From Actinomadura physcomitrii (GTDB lineage Bacteria > Actinomycetota > Actinomycetes > Streptosporangiales > Streptosporangiaceae), in the NCBI RefSeq assembly GCF_008923205.2, contig NZ_WBMS02000047.1:1-64000 (forward strand): DNA of 64,000 bases, read 5' to 3'. Below, in pieces: positions 1-9,739 of the stretch. The notes under the pieces are model-generated. The model saw only the letters and a list, made by a program, of their open reading frames with translations, searched no databases and was not told the DNA's origin. Position numbers and translations under genes: made by a program. Position 1 is the first letter of the stretch, and each line of letters starts with the position of its first letter.

Positions 1-312
1 CAGACCTTCGCCGACCTCACCGACGGGCCTGTGGCGCACCTGCCGTCCGGGCACTTCGCCGCCAACGCGGCCTGGCTGACCTGCGCGGCCATCACCCACA
101 ACCTGCTGCGCGCCGCGGGCTGCCTGGCCTCGGCGTTCCACGCCCGCGCCCGCGGCGCGACGCTGCGCCGCCACCTGGTCCAGGTCCCGGCCCGCCTCGC
201 CCGGCACGGACGCAGTCACCTCACCCTGCACCTGCCCGAGCACTGGCCCTGGGCACCCGCCTGGCTGTCTGCCTTCCAAGCCGTCCACCCACCACCAGCA
301 GCAGCGGCCTGA
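1..312 (+). CDS. IS1380-family transposase, C-terminal part
   Basis: The frame is open from the first base and stops at 310-312. The visible 103 residues match the C-terminus of actinobacterial IS1380-type DDE transposases, with segments such as ANAAWLTCAAITHNLLRAAG and LHLPEHWPWAPAW that are characteristic of that family's tail. The catalytic DDE residues would lie upstream, outside the window, so activity cannot be judged. The IS right end must lie in roughly the next 170 bases; I could not identify its terminal inverted repeat without the left end. The identification rests on recalled family motifs. Confidence 0.75.
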   Translation, partial: QTFADLTDGPVAHLPSGHFAANAAWLTCAAITHNLLRAAGCLASAFHARARGATLRRHLVQVPARLARHGRSHLTLHLPEHWPWAPAWLSAFQAVHPPPAAAA

Positions 313-386
313 CCAGCCCAAACCCCGGTCACCACACCCTTGACGACCACCACGGCCACCTGCCCGAGCCCTCCGACCACCAGCCT

Positions 387-1343
387 ATGGACAAGCCGCA
401 CAACCGTGAGCGGCCAGCCAAGCACACTCGAAACCAGGAAACAGGGGCCAGCCGATCACCCAAACTCCCGCGGTGGATTCAGGCTGAGATCGTGATGGCC
501 CAGGCGGCGCGGGCAGTCACCGTTGTTCCGTTCACCCAGCGAGCCGAGGCTCTCACTGGTGCCGACTGGGTCTGGTGGTGGGTGGACGGAACGGGTGCTT
601 ACGGGATGCTAGTGCAGGCGAAGCGCGTTACCGTGACGAGGAGCAATTGGAGCTTCGACTTCGGCTACGAAGTGAAAAGCGCGGCGCGTCCGCAACGGGA
701 GATGCTTCTTTCCACTGCGGCGCTACTCGATCTTCTGCCTGTATATGCGCTTTACCTTGGAACAGGCGACTACCGAGGGTGGGAGTGCTGTTCGGACGAC
801 CACGGGAACGGGAACTGCATCTCTTGCGTCAAGCGCACTATCTCCCTGATGCCAGCGCTACTTGCAGAAAAACTGATTGTGAGTGACGCAGTATCGACCT
901 ACGAGCGGTCTGTTGCGCTGGAGGACTTGTGGACGCCGCCCCCGGCGGGCGCATTGTTGATACCAACGCTCGAGAAGCAACTCGCACCGGAACTCTTGAA
1001 TTTCCTACAGGAGCCGCAGGATGGAACACGAGCAGTCACCCGTTCAATGATCGACCAGGTGCTGAGAGCCCGCTACGGAGCGTTCACCGCAGTATCGACG
1101 AGCGTCGCAAGCCCGCAATCTGGTGACCATGACCAACTTGGCCGGGTCTTCGGCGACGTCCCCGACGACACCGGGCACTGGGGTCAAAGGTACTTCGAGC
1201 ACACACTCAACCCTCTACTGCACGTGCCGCCCGGCTACGTCCTTGGAATCGCCTCGGGCGATTTCGATCAGGACCGATTGACATCGGACATGCCGGACAA
1301 CATCGCAGGCATTGTCGTGGTGCGAGTGCCGCCGCACGAGTAA
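387..1343 (+). CDS. DUF6615-like putative PD-(D/E)XK protein, probably 5'-truncated
   Basis: This 318-residue protein has unusual composition for the window (lower GC, many Asn, Lys and Tyr codons). Its recognisable block is TGADWVWWW at about residues 57-65, followed by LVQAKRV at about 75-81. That Asp...Q-x-Lys pattern fits a PD-(D/E)XK nuclease fold and resembles the DUF6615 family as I remember it. A CxDDHGNGNCxxC stretch at about 134-146 could bind metal. Family members usually have about 60 further residues before the GADW block. Here the first 35-40 residues (ending near KLPRWIQ) look like readthrough of IS end sequence, so the IS has probably removed the real 5' end. No good ribosome binding site precedes 387. 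A role in defence or DNA processing is conjecture. The gene may be inactive. Confidence 0.45.
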   Translation: MDKPHNRERPAKHTRNQETGASRSPKLPRWIQAEIVMAQAARAVTVVPFTQRAEALTGADWVWWWVDGTGAYGMLVQAKRVTVTRSNWSFDFGYEVKSAARPQREMLLSTAALLDLLPVYALYLGTGDYRGWECCSDDHGNGNCISCVKRTISLMPALLAEKLIVSDAVSTYERSVALEDLWTPPPAGALLIPTLEKQLAPELLNFLQEPQDGTRAVTRSMIDQVLRARYGAFTAVSTSVASPQSGDHDQLGRVFGDVPDDTGHWGQRYFEHTLNPLLHVPPGYVLGIASGDFDQDRLTSDMPDNIAGIVVVRVPPHE

Positions 1344-1697
1344 ACAGCCGCAGTAACCAGACGAGAGTCCGGCGCTTCAACTCCCACCATCAAGCGACCT
1401 GTTTTAGCAAGGATGGTGCGTCTGCGCCTATAGCACGCTTCTCATGCGCAAACTCCACGTTCTGCTTCAGCGGCAATGCACCGATCTCCCAGTGGTCGAC
1501 CAGCACCAGCGCCACTTCGGTCGCAGGCACCGAACGCTGCTCCGGTTCCAGATCGTGATGCCATTGAAACTGCGTTGGACCTCTGACCTCGGCCCCCACC
1601 ACCGAAATAGCAAGGCAGGCACGAAAGGTCAGGTACTTACTTTTTTTTGCCCCGCTTGCCGGTACTCTCGTGGGTTAACTTGATACTCCCCAATGGG
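1344..1697. other. Gap with one weak 70-codon frame
   Basis: This stretch lacks a convincing gene. The only candidate is a leftward frame at 1390-1602 (70 residues, starting MVGAEVRGPTQFQW) with balanced composition but no start signal and no family I recognise. It could be the remnant of a longer gene. A run of eight T at about 1640-1647 gives locally low GC. The sequence composition matches the 387-1343 gene more than the chromosome, consistent with mobile-element cargo. Confidence 0.3.
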
Positions 1698-2483
1698 TCA
1701 GACGTCCTCTTCCAGGAGTTGGGCGGCGGCCTTTGGTTCCATGACGTTGAACCAGGCTTGTTCAGGGCCGAAGAGACTTCGCTCTGGAAGCCTGACTGCG
1801 GTGTCCCAGAGTTCGGGGTCGCAGCCGGGCACGTGCCGCAGGATCACAGCGACCAGATCGCCGGGGACAGAGCCGGTGATCTTCACGGCGACATAGGTCT
1901 CGTTTCCGTCGTCAGCACGGACGACGATGCCCAACCGGAAGCCGGGCAGATCGGCAGCATGCTCGTGACCGTCGTGCAGAGACCCGCGCGCCAACTCGCG
2001 GATCACCCTGATCAGTCGGCGGACCAGGCGGGTGCCTGCTTCCAACTGATGGCGCTTGTGGTCGTCGTCGGTCGGCAGCAGATGACCGATAATAGGTTCT
2101 GCCGCCAAGCGGTTTGGCGTTCTCAGCGTTGTAGCGCGCACGAGCCGCCTGGGCGTCACGCGTGAGGGCCTGGTAGAAGTCGTCGCCGGAGCCGTCCTCG
2201 CGTATGCCGGCGGCGATCAGCCAGGGCATGTTCGTATCGGGCCAGACGGCGCCGCGCCACCGCTGGACCTTGACCTTGAAGACGACCTTGTCGTCTATCG
2301 CGCGGATCCGACCTTGCCGTCTATCGCGCGGATCCGTTCGTGGCCGACCTCGTCTGCCGCGAACTGGGCGCGGGCCTTGGTCAGCAGGGGGTGGTCTATC
2401 TCGTCTAAAGGCTGATCAAGCGGAGGCAGCGGGAGGCCGAGGTCCTCCAGGAGCGCCCGCAGCGTCGGCCGAGTCGGTTCCAT
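1698..2483 (-). pseudogene. Conserved actinobacterial hypothetical protein, broken by two frameshifts
   Basis: Three successive leftward reading frames form one protein. The first begins at 2483 (MEPTRPTLRALLEDLGLPLP) and stops after a second copy of a 26-bp tandem duplication at 2285-2336. Deleting one copy restores a smooth reading ERIRAIDDKVVFKVKVQRW into the second frame (through MPWLIAAGIREDGSGDDFYQ). A second shift near 2090-2110 moves into the third frame (HLLPTDDDHKRHQLEAG ... PKAAAQLLEEDV), which stops at 1698. The restored protein would be about 250 residues. I do not recognise the family. The start lies 3 bases after the stop of the small gene upstream, so the two were one operon. 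Toxin-antitoxin is one possibility for such a pair, but I see no PIN, RelE or HEPN signature. Confidence 0.6.
2285..2336. repeat. 26-bp tandem duplication that shifts the frame
   Basis: Positions 2285-2310 and 2311-2336 are head-to-tail copies differing at one base (T at 2291 versus C at 2317). The unit begins ACCTTG and ends GCGGATCCG. Since 26 is not a multiple of three, the duplication breaks the gene that spans it. Removing one copy gives an uninterrupted coding sequence. The single mismatch argues against a simple assembly artefact, though it does not rule it out. Confidence 0.9.
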
Positions 2484-2486
2484 CGA

Positions 2487-2774
2487 TCAGGTGTCCTCGC
2501 TGATCCCGCCGAGTCGTTCGATGTCCTCGGCTGGGATGTCGGTCAGGAGGGAGACGCTGGAGGCGGCCGACCCGTCAAGCTTGCGGAGCTTGTCGAGCAT
2601 GGCCTGACGCATCTCCTCGCGGCGGGACGCCAGGTAGGCCCGGACAGCCTCACCCACCAGATCCTTCTTGGTCATCCCGAGGAAGTGGGCACCGTCAGTG
2701 ATCAACTCATCTGTGTCCAGGTCAACCTTGAGCGGCGCGGCGGCCCGTCCCGCCGTGGGCTTTGCGGCAGCCAC
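2487..2774 (-). CDS. Small ribbon-helix-helix-like protein (possible antitoxin/regulator)
   Basis: This 95-residue protein starts at a GTG (2774) with GGGAGGT 7 bases upstream. Residues about 14-55 (KVDLDTDELITDGAHFLGMT through VGEAVRAYLASRREEM) have the beta-strand then two-helix layout of ribbon-helix-helix DNA-binding proteins. The C-terminal half is charged and helical, as in antitoxins that bind a partner. It is the first gene of a two-gene operon whose second gene is broken. Three GTAC half-sites directly upstream could be its own operator. The fold call is from pattern only. An alternative is a plasmid-type partition or copy regulator. Confidence 0.5.
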   Translation of the reverse strand: MAAAKPTAGRAAAPLKVDLDTDELITDGAHFLGMTKKDLVGEAVRAYLASRREEMRQAMLDKLRKLDGSAASSVSLLTDIPAEDIERLGGISEDT

Positions 2775-2788
2775 ACGATCACCTCCCA

Positions 2789-2810
2789 GTACCTTGGTAC
2801 CCCATGGTAC
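2789..2810. promoter_or_regulatory. Overlapping GTACC/GGTAC inverted repeats, candidate operator
   Basis: Immediately upstream of the ribosome binding site of the leftward small gene the sequence GTACC-TT-GGTAC (2789-2800) overlaps a second inverted repeat GTACC-CCAT-GGTAC (2797-2810), so that three GTAC half-sites alternate in orientation. Multiple short half-sites in front of a ribbon-helix-helix gene are typical of autoregulated operons. Binding is an inference. Confidence 0.45.
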
Positions 2811-2872
2811 TTCGATACCACGCGAATGTGGGATCGGCAGGTGGAGGAACCGCGGCCCCGGGCAGCGCGGGG

Positions 2873-4329
2873 TTACACAGAGCGCAGGTTCGGCCTCGTC
2901 TCAGCGTGCTGGGCGACTATCCGGTCAGCGAGGACGGCCTGTAGTTGGCTGATCTTCGCTTGGGCTTCGGCGAGTTGAGCTTCGAGGTCTGAGGCTGTGT
3001 CCTGGCTCTCCTGCTGGGTGGCGCGGATCTTGGCTAGGGCTTCTAGAGCGGTTTCGTCGGCTGTGGGGAGGGTGTGGAGGTAGCGCTCGGTTGTGGAGAT
3101 CTTGCGGTGGCCGAGGCGCTCCTTGACGACCTGGAGGTCCGCGCCGCCGGCGAGGAGCCAGGAGGCGTGGGCGTGGCGGAGGTCGTGGATGCGGGGTGAC
3201 CACCCGAGGTTGGCGGCGGCTCGGGCCGGGTGCCAGCAGTACTGCGGAACCAGTTGGCGGAGATGTGGGGGTCGTCATCGATGACGCGCGGGTTGCGGGG
3301 GTTGTCTTTGCCCTGGGCGCGGCGCTTGGCGCGGTAGGCGGCGTAGGCGGCCCGGCAGTGGTGACATTTGCACTTGCCGAGGCTGTAGGCCGTGATCGTT
3401 CCATGGGTGTAGGTGCGCCCGTTAGGTGCTGTGAAGGTGAGGGTGTCGGGGTCTAGGAGTTCGAGTTTGGGCGGTTCATCTCGGCGGCGACTGAAGAAGA
3501 GGTCGTCGGGGGTGAGGTTGTTGGCTTCTGCATGAGCCTTGAGTTTGGCGACGATCTGGGGGCTGAGCTTGAAGCGGCGCCAGCGCTTGCCCTTGGGGTA
3601 GTCCTTGACCAGGAACCGGCGGCCTTCGGGGTGGAACCTGGGGACGAGTTCGACGACCGAGCGGCTGACGGTGAGGATGCCGGTGGCGAAGTCGAGGTCC
3701 TTGACGCGCAGTTCAGTCAGTTCGCCCCAGCGGAGGCCGCTCTCGATGTCGGTCTCGACCAGGAGCTTGGCGGTCGCGTCCGGGAGCGCCTCGTAGATGC
3801 GGGCGAACTGCTCGGCGGTGATGATCTGGCGCGGCTTCTCGGGGACGGGGTCGGTCTTCACGCCGCGGCTCGGGTGGTAGACAAGGACGCCGTCGTTGAC
3901 GGCGGTGGTGAAGATGGCGTTGAGGATCGCGGTTTTGCAGTACTTGATGCTGTAGGCCGAGGCGCCCTGCTTCTTGAGGTGCGTGATCCACTCGCGGACG
4001 GTCTCTGAGGTGATGTCCTGCAGCTTCATGTCGCCGAAGTACGGCATGACATGGGCGGCGAGCGCGTAGGCGTAGTCCTGGCGGGTTGATGCCTCGATGC
4101 GGTGGTTCGGGAACCAGCGTTCTTCGACGTAGGTGCGGAAGGTCTGGCGGGCTCGGCGGGGGTCGCCTGCCTTGCCTTCGGCGATGCGGGACTCGGCTCT
4201 TTGCCAGGCTGGGTCGGCCTCCTTGCGGGCGCCGAAGGTGCCGGCCGTCTGGCGGACGCCTCGGGCGTCGTCGTAGAGCGCCTGGTATCGGGTGCCGTTC
4301 GGCCACTTGCGCTTGCGTGTGAAACCCAT
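2873..4329 (-). pseudogene. int: Tyrosine recombinase (integrase) with one frameshift near 3237
   Basis: The uninterrupted frame runs from ATG at 4329 to a stop at 3043 (428 codons), but its last 70 or so residues are low-complexity out-of-frame sequence. After a one-base shift near 3237 the expected C-terminus appears: WHPARAAANLGW, HDLRHAHASWLL, LGHRKISTTERYLH, then a coiled-coil tail ending at the TAA at 2873-2875. This gives an integrase of about 485 residues with an N-terminal SAM-like domain (residues about 65-160) and the catalytic set Arg (SGLRWGELT, about 198), HxxR, His and Tyr. An unusual insert before the HxxR box carries a GKCKCHHCRAAYAAYR motif with three Cys and two His. It lies beside the attachment site. 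Either the gene is inactive or there is a single-base sequencing error. No excisionase gene is obvious. Confidence 0.85.
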
Positions 4330-4345
4330 GGCCCCCGAGCAAGAT

Positions 4346-4367
4346 CATTTGTCACTCATTTGTCACT
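4346..4367. repeat. Two adjacent 11-bp direct repeats upstream of the integrase
   Basis: CATTTGTCACT occurs twice in direct succession (4346-4356 and 4357-4367), 17 bases upstream of the integrase start and about 110 bases from the attachment site. Short direct repeats here are commonly arm-type binding sites for an integrase or excisionase, or operator sites controlling int. No direct evidence distinguishes these. Confidence 0.5.
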
Positions 4368-4477
4368 GGAACATGGAAATCCGAGCGATACCGACGAGTA
4401 CAGGATGGCACACGAAACAGCCTCTGACCTGCAGTTTAATGGACTTTCCATGATCAGACAAAGGTCCATCGGCGCCG

Positions 4478-4520
4478 CTTCCAAACTGGCTACGCGGGTT
4501 CGATTCCCGTCGCCCGCTCT
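4478..4520 (+). other. Attachment site: duplicated 3' half of tRNA-Gly(TCC)
   Basis: The segment starts CTTCCAAACTGG, matching an anticodon loop (TCC) and the 3' side of the anticodon stem. It continues with a T-arm GCGGGTTCGATTCCCGT (5-bp stem with one G-T pair, 7-base loop) and an acceptor 3' strand CGCCCGC plus discriminator T. Upstream of 4478 there is no 5' half: the bases before the loop cannot form the anticodon stem, and no D-arm exists. So this is not a tRNA gene but the duplicate left by site-specific integration. The core from anticodon loop to 3' end is the size typical of actinomycete integrative elements. Confidence 0.8.
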
Positions 4521-4550
4521 CTCGTTTCCTTTCGCGGGCCGAACCGAGGA

Positions 4551-5555
4551 TCACCGCGTCAGCGGCTCCAGCGCGGTGGCCACTGGGACCGGATCGGAGA
4601 TCACCGCGAGGTGCCGGGCGTCCGGGATCAGCGTCGGCGCCGGGGCGCCGATCCGCGCCGCGGTCTCGTACGGCGACCGCTTGCTGAAGACAGGGTCGTC
4701 CGCGCCGTAGATCACCCTCTTGGGCAGGGGGAGAGCGCGCAGAGCCGCCACCCGGGCCGTGGGCAGGCCGACGACGCCCTCCCGCAGCATCTGCCACATC
4801 GCCTTCTCCGCGCCCTCGACCATGAACGGCCGCCGCCACTGGTCCACCCCGGCGTGGTCGAGCCGTTCGCAGCGCGGTCCGCAGATGGCGGCATAGGCGG
4901 TGCGTACCAGCCAGTCCGAGCGCAGGCCCAGTCGCAGCGCGGACGTCCAGTAGGGATCCAGCAGCAGGTAGGGCAGCGGGCTGCGCTGGCCCGCCCCGGT
5001 CAGCAACGCGTCCCCGTCCAGGAAGGCCACCCCGCCGATGCCCTGCGGATCGAGCAGCGCCGCTTCGGCGACGATGGCCGCGCCGCTGGAATGCCCGGCG
5101 ATGACCGGCCTGGTCAGATGCAGCGCGTTGATGAACGCGACGAGCTGGGCGCCCATGTGGGCCGCGTTGTACGGCGGACGCCGCTCGCTGTAGCCGTTGC
5201 CGGTCGCGTCCAGCGCGTACACCACGTGCCGCTCGGCCAGCACCTCGGCGAGCGGCTGCCACATGTCGGCGTTCTCGAACGCGCCGTGCACCAGGACGAT
5301 CGCGCTGCCGGTCGTGCCCCACACGCGGTAGCGGGTCCGCACGTCCCCGGCCTGGACGTACAGCTGCCCCGCCGGCGGCGCGGCCCTGCCCCGCGTGGCC
5401 GCGTTGTAAGCGAACGAGGCGAGGGTGACCAGGATGAACGCGAGCGCCAGCGTCTGCGCCAGCCGCTCCCGCCACCGCTTCATCCGCGCACGCCACGGCC
5501 GCGGGGGCTCGGCGGCGCCATCCGCCCGGTCAGGGGGTACGGCCGGATCGCTCAT
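4551..5555 (-). CDS. Membrane-anchored alpha/beta hydrolase
   Basis: This 334-residue protein has a charged N-terminus, one membrane segment (residues about 33-52, LAQTLALAFILVTLASFAYN) and an extracytoplasmic alpha/beta-hydrolase domain. The oxyanion region LVHGAFENADMW, nucleophile elbow AGHSSGAA (about residues 153-160), an acidic residue in YGADDPV and the histidine in DARHLAV form a plausible Ser-Asp-His triad. Substrate cannot be inferred; relatives include lipases, esterases and epoxide hydrolases, but the GHSSG elbow favours a serine hydrolase. Its stop lies about 30 bases beyond the attachment site, so it is the first chromosomal gene after the mobile element. Confidence 0.75.
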   Translation of the reverse strand: MSDPAVPPDRADGAAEPPRPWRARMKRWRERLAQTLALAFILVTLASFAYNAATRGRAAPPAGQLYVQAGDVRTRYRVWGTTGSAIVLVHGAFENADMWQPLAEVLAERHVVYALDATGNGYSERRPPYNAAHMGAQLVAFINALHLTRPVIAGHSSGAAIVAEAALLDPQGIGGVAFLDGDALLTGAGQRSPLPYLLLDPYWTSALRLGLRSDWLVRTAYAAICGPRCERLDHAGVDQWRRPFMVEGAEKAMWQMLREGVVGLPTARVAALRALPLPKRVIYGADDPVFSKRSPYETAARIGAPAPTLIPDARHLAVISDPVPVATALEPLTR

Positions 5556-5777
5556 GGTGGCCCATCACCCGCTCCCAGGATTACGGCTTCCAGGCCCGGT
5601 CGAAATGGCGAACGACCTCCAGCACGATGCGGACGGAGTTCGCGCAGTAGGGCTGAGGATACGCCTGGAGAGCGTTATCGGAGCGAGCCTTGTCGCGAAT
5701 GTGCCAGTGGGTCCGGACGGGCGCGCGCTTGGGCCGCTTCCCGAACGTGCGCCGGTGCGGTCGGCCGTGGCGTGCCC

Positions 5778-6305
5778 CTATTCGGAAGCGTCGGTGACAG
5801 CGTGGACGTCCCTTCCGCCGAACACCTCGTCGACCGCTTTCACACGCAGTTCTTCGAGAACGGCCGCCTGCGCCTCGGCGCGGTCCAGGAGCATGCGAAG
5901 GGCCCTGGCGTCCAGGTCGGTCTCCCGGTCGGCGATGGCCAGCAGCGTGCGCCACCCGGCGGCCTTCCCCTCCACCGCCAGGCGCAGGGCCTCGAGCTCC
6001 ACCAGATCGCTCAGCGGCGAGCGGTCGCGCAGCCGTCCGTTGAACTTCCGGCGCGCCGCCTTCTCGGCGGCCCACACCGCCACGCTCTTGTACCCGCGGA
6101 CCGGCAGGCCGAGCGACCGCACGATCGACAGCGCCGCGCCCCGATCGGCGGCGATGTCCTGGGCCAGCCGCGCCAGCCGCTCCGCATCGCCCGACCCGCT
6201 GTGCGTCCGCGCGATCCGGCGCGCCAGCGCCACCCCGCCCGCCGCACCTGCCAGATGGTCGCTCAAGTAGATGCCCAGAAGTCGCCGGGGGTCACTGGTC
6301 GCCAT
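5778..6305 (-). CDS. Conserved helical hypothetical protein (ferritin-like bundle?)
   Basis: The 175-residue product is almost entirely helical. It begins MATSDPRRLLGIYLSDHLAGAA and contains a GLPVRGYKSVAVWAAEKAARR segment followed by two long helices. The pattern of a YLSDHLAG...AR helix with spaced Glu/Asp/His recalls small four-helix-bundle proteins of actinobacteria, often annotated as ferritin-like or as conserved hypothetical. No complete metal-binding ExxH pair is evident, so I do not claim metal binding. The 222 bases between it and the hydrolase hold no gene I can support. It is transcribed in the same direction as alaS but separated from it by a strong hairpin. Confidence 0.55.
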   Translation of the reverse strand: MATSDPRRLLGIYLSDHLAGAAGGVALARRIARTHSGSGDAERLARLAQDIAADRGAALSIVRSLGLPVRGYKSVAVWAAEKAARRKFNGRLRDRSPLSDLVELEALRLAVEGKAAGWRTLLAIADRETDLDARALRMLLDRAEAQAAVLEELRVKAVDEVFGGRDVHAVTDASE

Positions 6306-6356
6306 TCCCGACCCGTACCCGAAGGCGCCTCTGTAAACGGCGCTCCGGCTGCAAAC

Positions 6357-6386
6357 CCGGGCAGGAGTTCGTGTGCTCCTGCCCGG
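6357..6386 (-). terminator. Hairpin downstream of alaS
   Basis: CCGGGCAGGAG (6357-6367) and CTCCTGCCCGG (6376-6386) form a perfect 11-bp stem with an 8-base loop, 31 bases beyond the alaS stop. There is no T-run, as is usual for actinobacterial terminators. It separates alaS from the next gene on the same strand. Confidence 0.75.
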
Positions 6387-6416
6387 CCTTCGCCGTTCCG
6401 TCCGTGGCGGTCGGTT

Positions 6417-9035
<2,619 letters not shown>

Positions 9036-9045
9036 GGAACGGCCT

Positions 9046-9144
9046 CACGAGGTCGATGGGATGACGGCGCGCTCCGCCGAGCCGGGCCGGGCACGACTGC
9101 CCGTTCCCCGGCTCGGCGCGGCTAGCTCGCCGCCCCACCTCGTG
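9046..9144 (-). promoter_or_regulatory. Structured leader in front of alaS
   Basis: Upstream of alaS two nested pairings can form. The outer one is CACGAGGT (9046-9053) with ACCTCGTG (9137-9144). The inner one is GCCGAGCCGGG (9076-9086) with CCCGGCTCGGC (9107-9117), enclosing a smaller CGGGCA/TGCCCG hairpin. In the transcript the outer pairing overlaps the likely alaS ribosome binding site, so it could control translation. The T-box signature sequence is absent. An alternative is that the inner hairpin simply terminates the HxlR transcript. I computed the pairing by eye only. Confidence 0.45.
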
Positions 9145-9243
9145 AAAGACCATCGGTCGCTTTCCCGTTCGCGGACACCTGCCTCCAACGCTAACCGAGC
9201 CGCCCCCGCCCCCGCACACCGAATTCCCCTCGCCGAAAAAGGC

Positions 9244-9618
9244 TCAGGGGGTGTTGACGGATTCGCGGGCGTCGTAGGCGGCGCGGGCGGCGTCGATCTC
9301 GGACAGGTGGGACTCGGCCCAGGAGACGAGGGTGATCGCCGCTTCCAGGAGGGTCGCGCCCATGGGGGTGAGCGCGTACTCGACGCGCGGCGGCACCACC
9401 GGGTACACGGTGCGGGTGACGATGCCGTCGCGCTCCAGGCCGCGCAGCGTGACGGTCAGCATGCGCTGGCTGATGCCCTCGATCTCGCGCTTGAGCTCGG
9501 TGAACCGGAGGGTCCGGTCGCCGAGCAGCGCGATCACCTGGAGGGACCACTTGTCGCCGATGCGATCGAGGATCTCGCGTCCGCGGCAGCCGGCGACGGT
9601 GTGCTCGGGAACGTGCAT
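9244..9618 (-). CDS. HxlR-family transcriptional regulator
   Basis: This is a winged-helix regulator of about 124 residues. I chose the ATG at 9618 (MHVPEHTVAGCRGREILDRI) because GGAG stands six bases upstream and the HxlR signature (GREILDRIGDKWSLQVIALLG, then LRFTELKREIEGISQRMLT and LRGLERDGIVTR) begins right after it. The Cys at residue 11 is at the position of redox-sensing cysteines in HypR/QorR-type members, so oxidative or thiol stress is a plausible signal. It is transcribed divergently from a YceI-family gene, which is its most likely target. Confidence 0.85.
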   Translation of the reverse strand: MHVPEHTVAGCRGREILDRIGDKWSLQVIALLGDRTLRFTELKREIEGISQRMLTVTLRGLERDGIVTRTVYPVVPPRVEYALTPMGATLLEAAITLVSWAESHLSEIDAARAAYDARESVNTP

Positions 9619-9729
9619 GGTTATCTCCAGGTGACCGAGGCAGGAAAAAGTGCCTTCTTGTGCCCGTGGCGCGCAGGTCCGCACCATGGAGGCGGTTCCG
9701 GAAAGGAACCGTCTTACTGTGCATAACCA
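9618..9729. promoter_or_regulatory. Operator-like inverted repeats between hxlR-type gene and yceI-type gene
   Basis: The 121-base divergent region contains a palindrome CGGTTCC-GGAAA-GGAACCG (9693-9711). It also contains a split inverted repeat TGGTTAT (9618-9624) and ATAACCA (9723-9729) placed at the two gene starts. HxlR regulators bind palindromes between themselves and divergent targets. The sites are seen; the binding is inferred. Confidence 0.5.
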
Positions 9730-9739
9730 AGGAGACACG

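Larger units (their letters stand above)
1..4520. mobile_element. Right end of an integrated element at tRNA-Gly(TCC)
   Basis: I group these sequences as one element because an integrase gene (reading leftward) lies directly beside a 43-bp copy of the 3' half of a tRNA gene at 4478-4520. The interval also contains an IS remnant, lower-GC genes and several broken genes. Actinomycete integrative elements of the pSAM2/AICE type and many prophages integrate at the 3' end of tRNA genes and leave such a duplicate. Because the duplicate reads on the + strand and stands at the right end, the intact tRNA should lie at the left end, outside the window. No replication or transfer genes are visible, so whether it is an AICE, prophage or island cannot be decided. 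The boundary at 4520 is well supported; the left boundary is unknown. Confidence 0.7.

Noticed and set aside
1698..2774. A functional toxin-antitoxin system
   Set aside because: The downstream gene is broken twice and shows no toxin-family signature; only the small protein fits an antitoxin pattern.
4478..4520. A complete tRNA-Gly gene
   Set aside because: Only the anticodon loop to the acceptor 3' strand is present; there is no D-arm or 5' acceptor strand upstream.
9036..9240. A T-box riboswitch upstream of alaS
   Set aside because: The conserved T-box bulge sequence is not present; only general hairpins can be formed.
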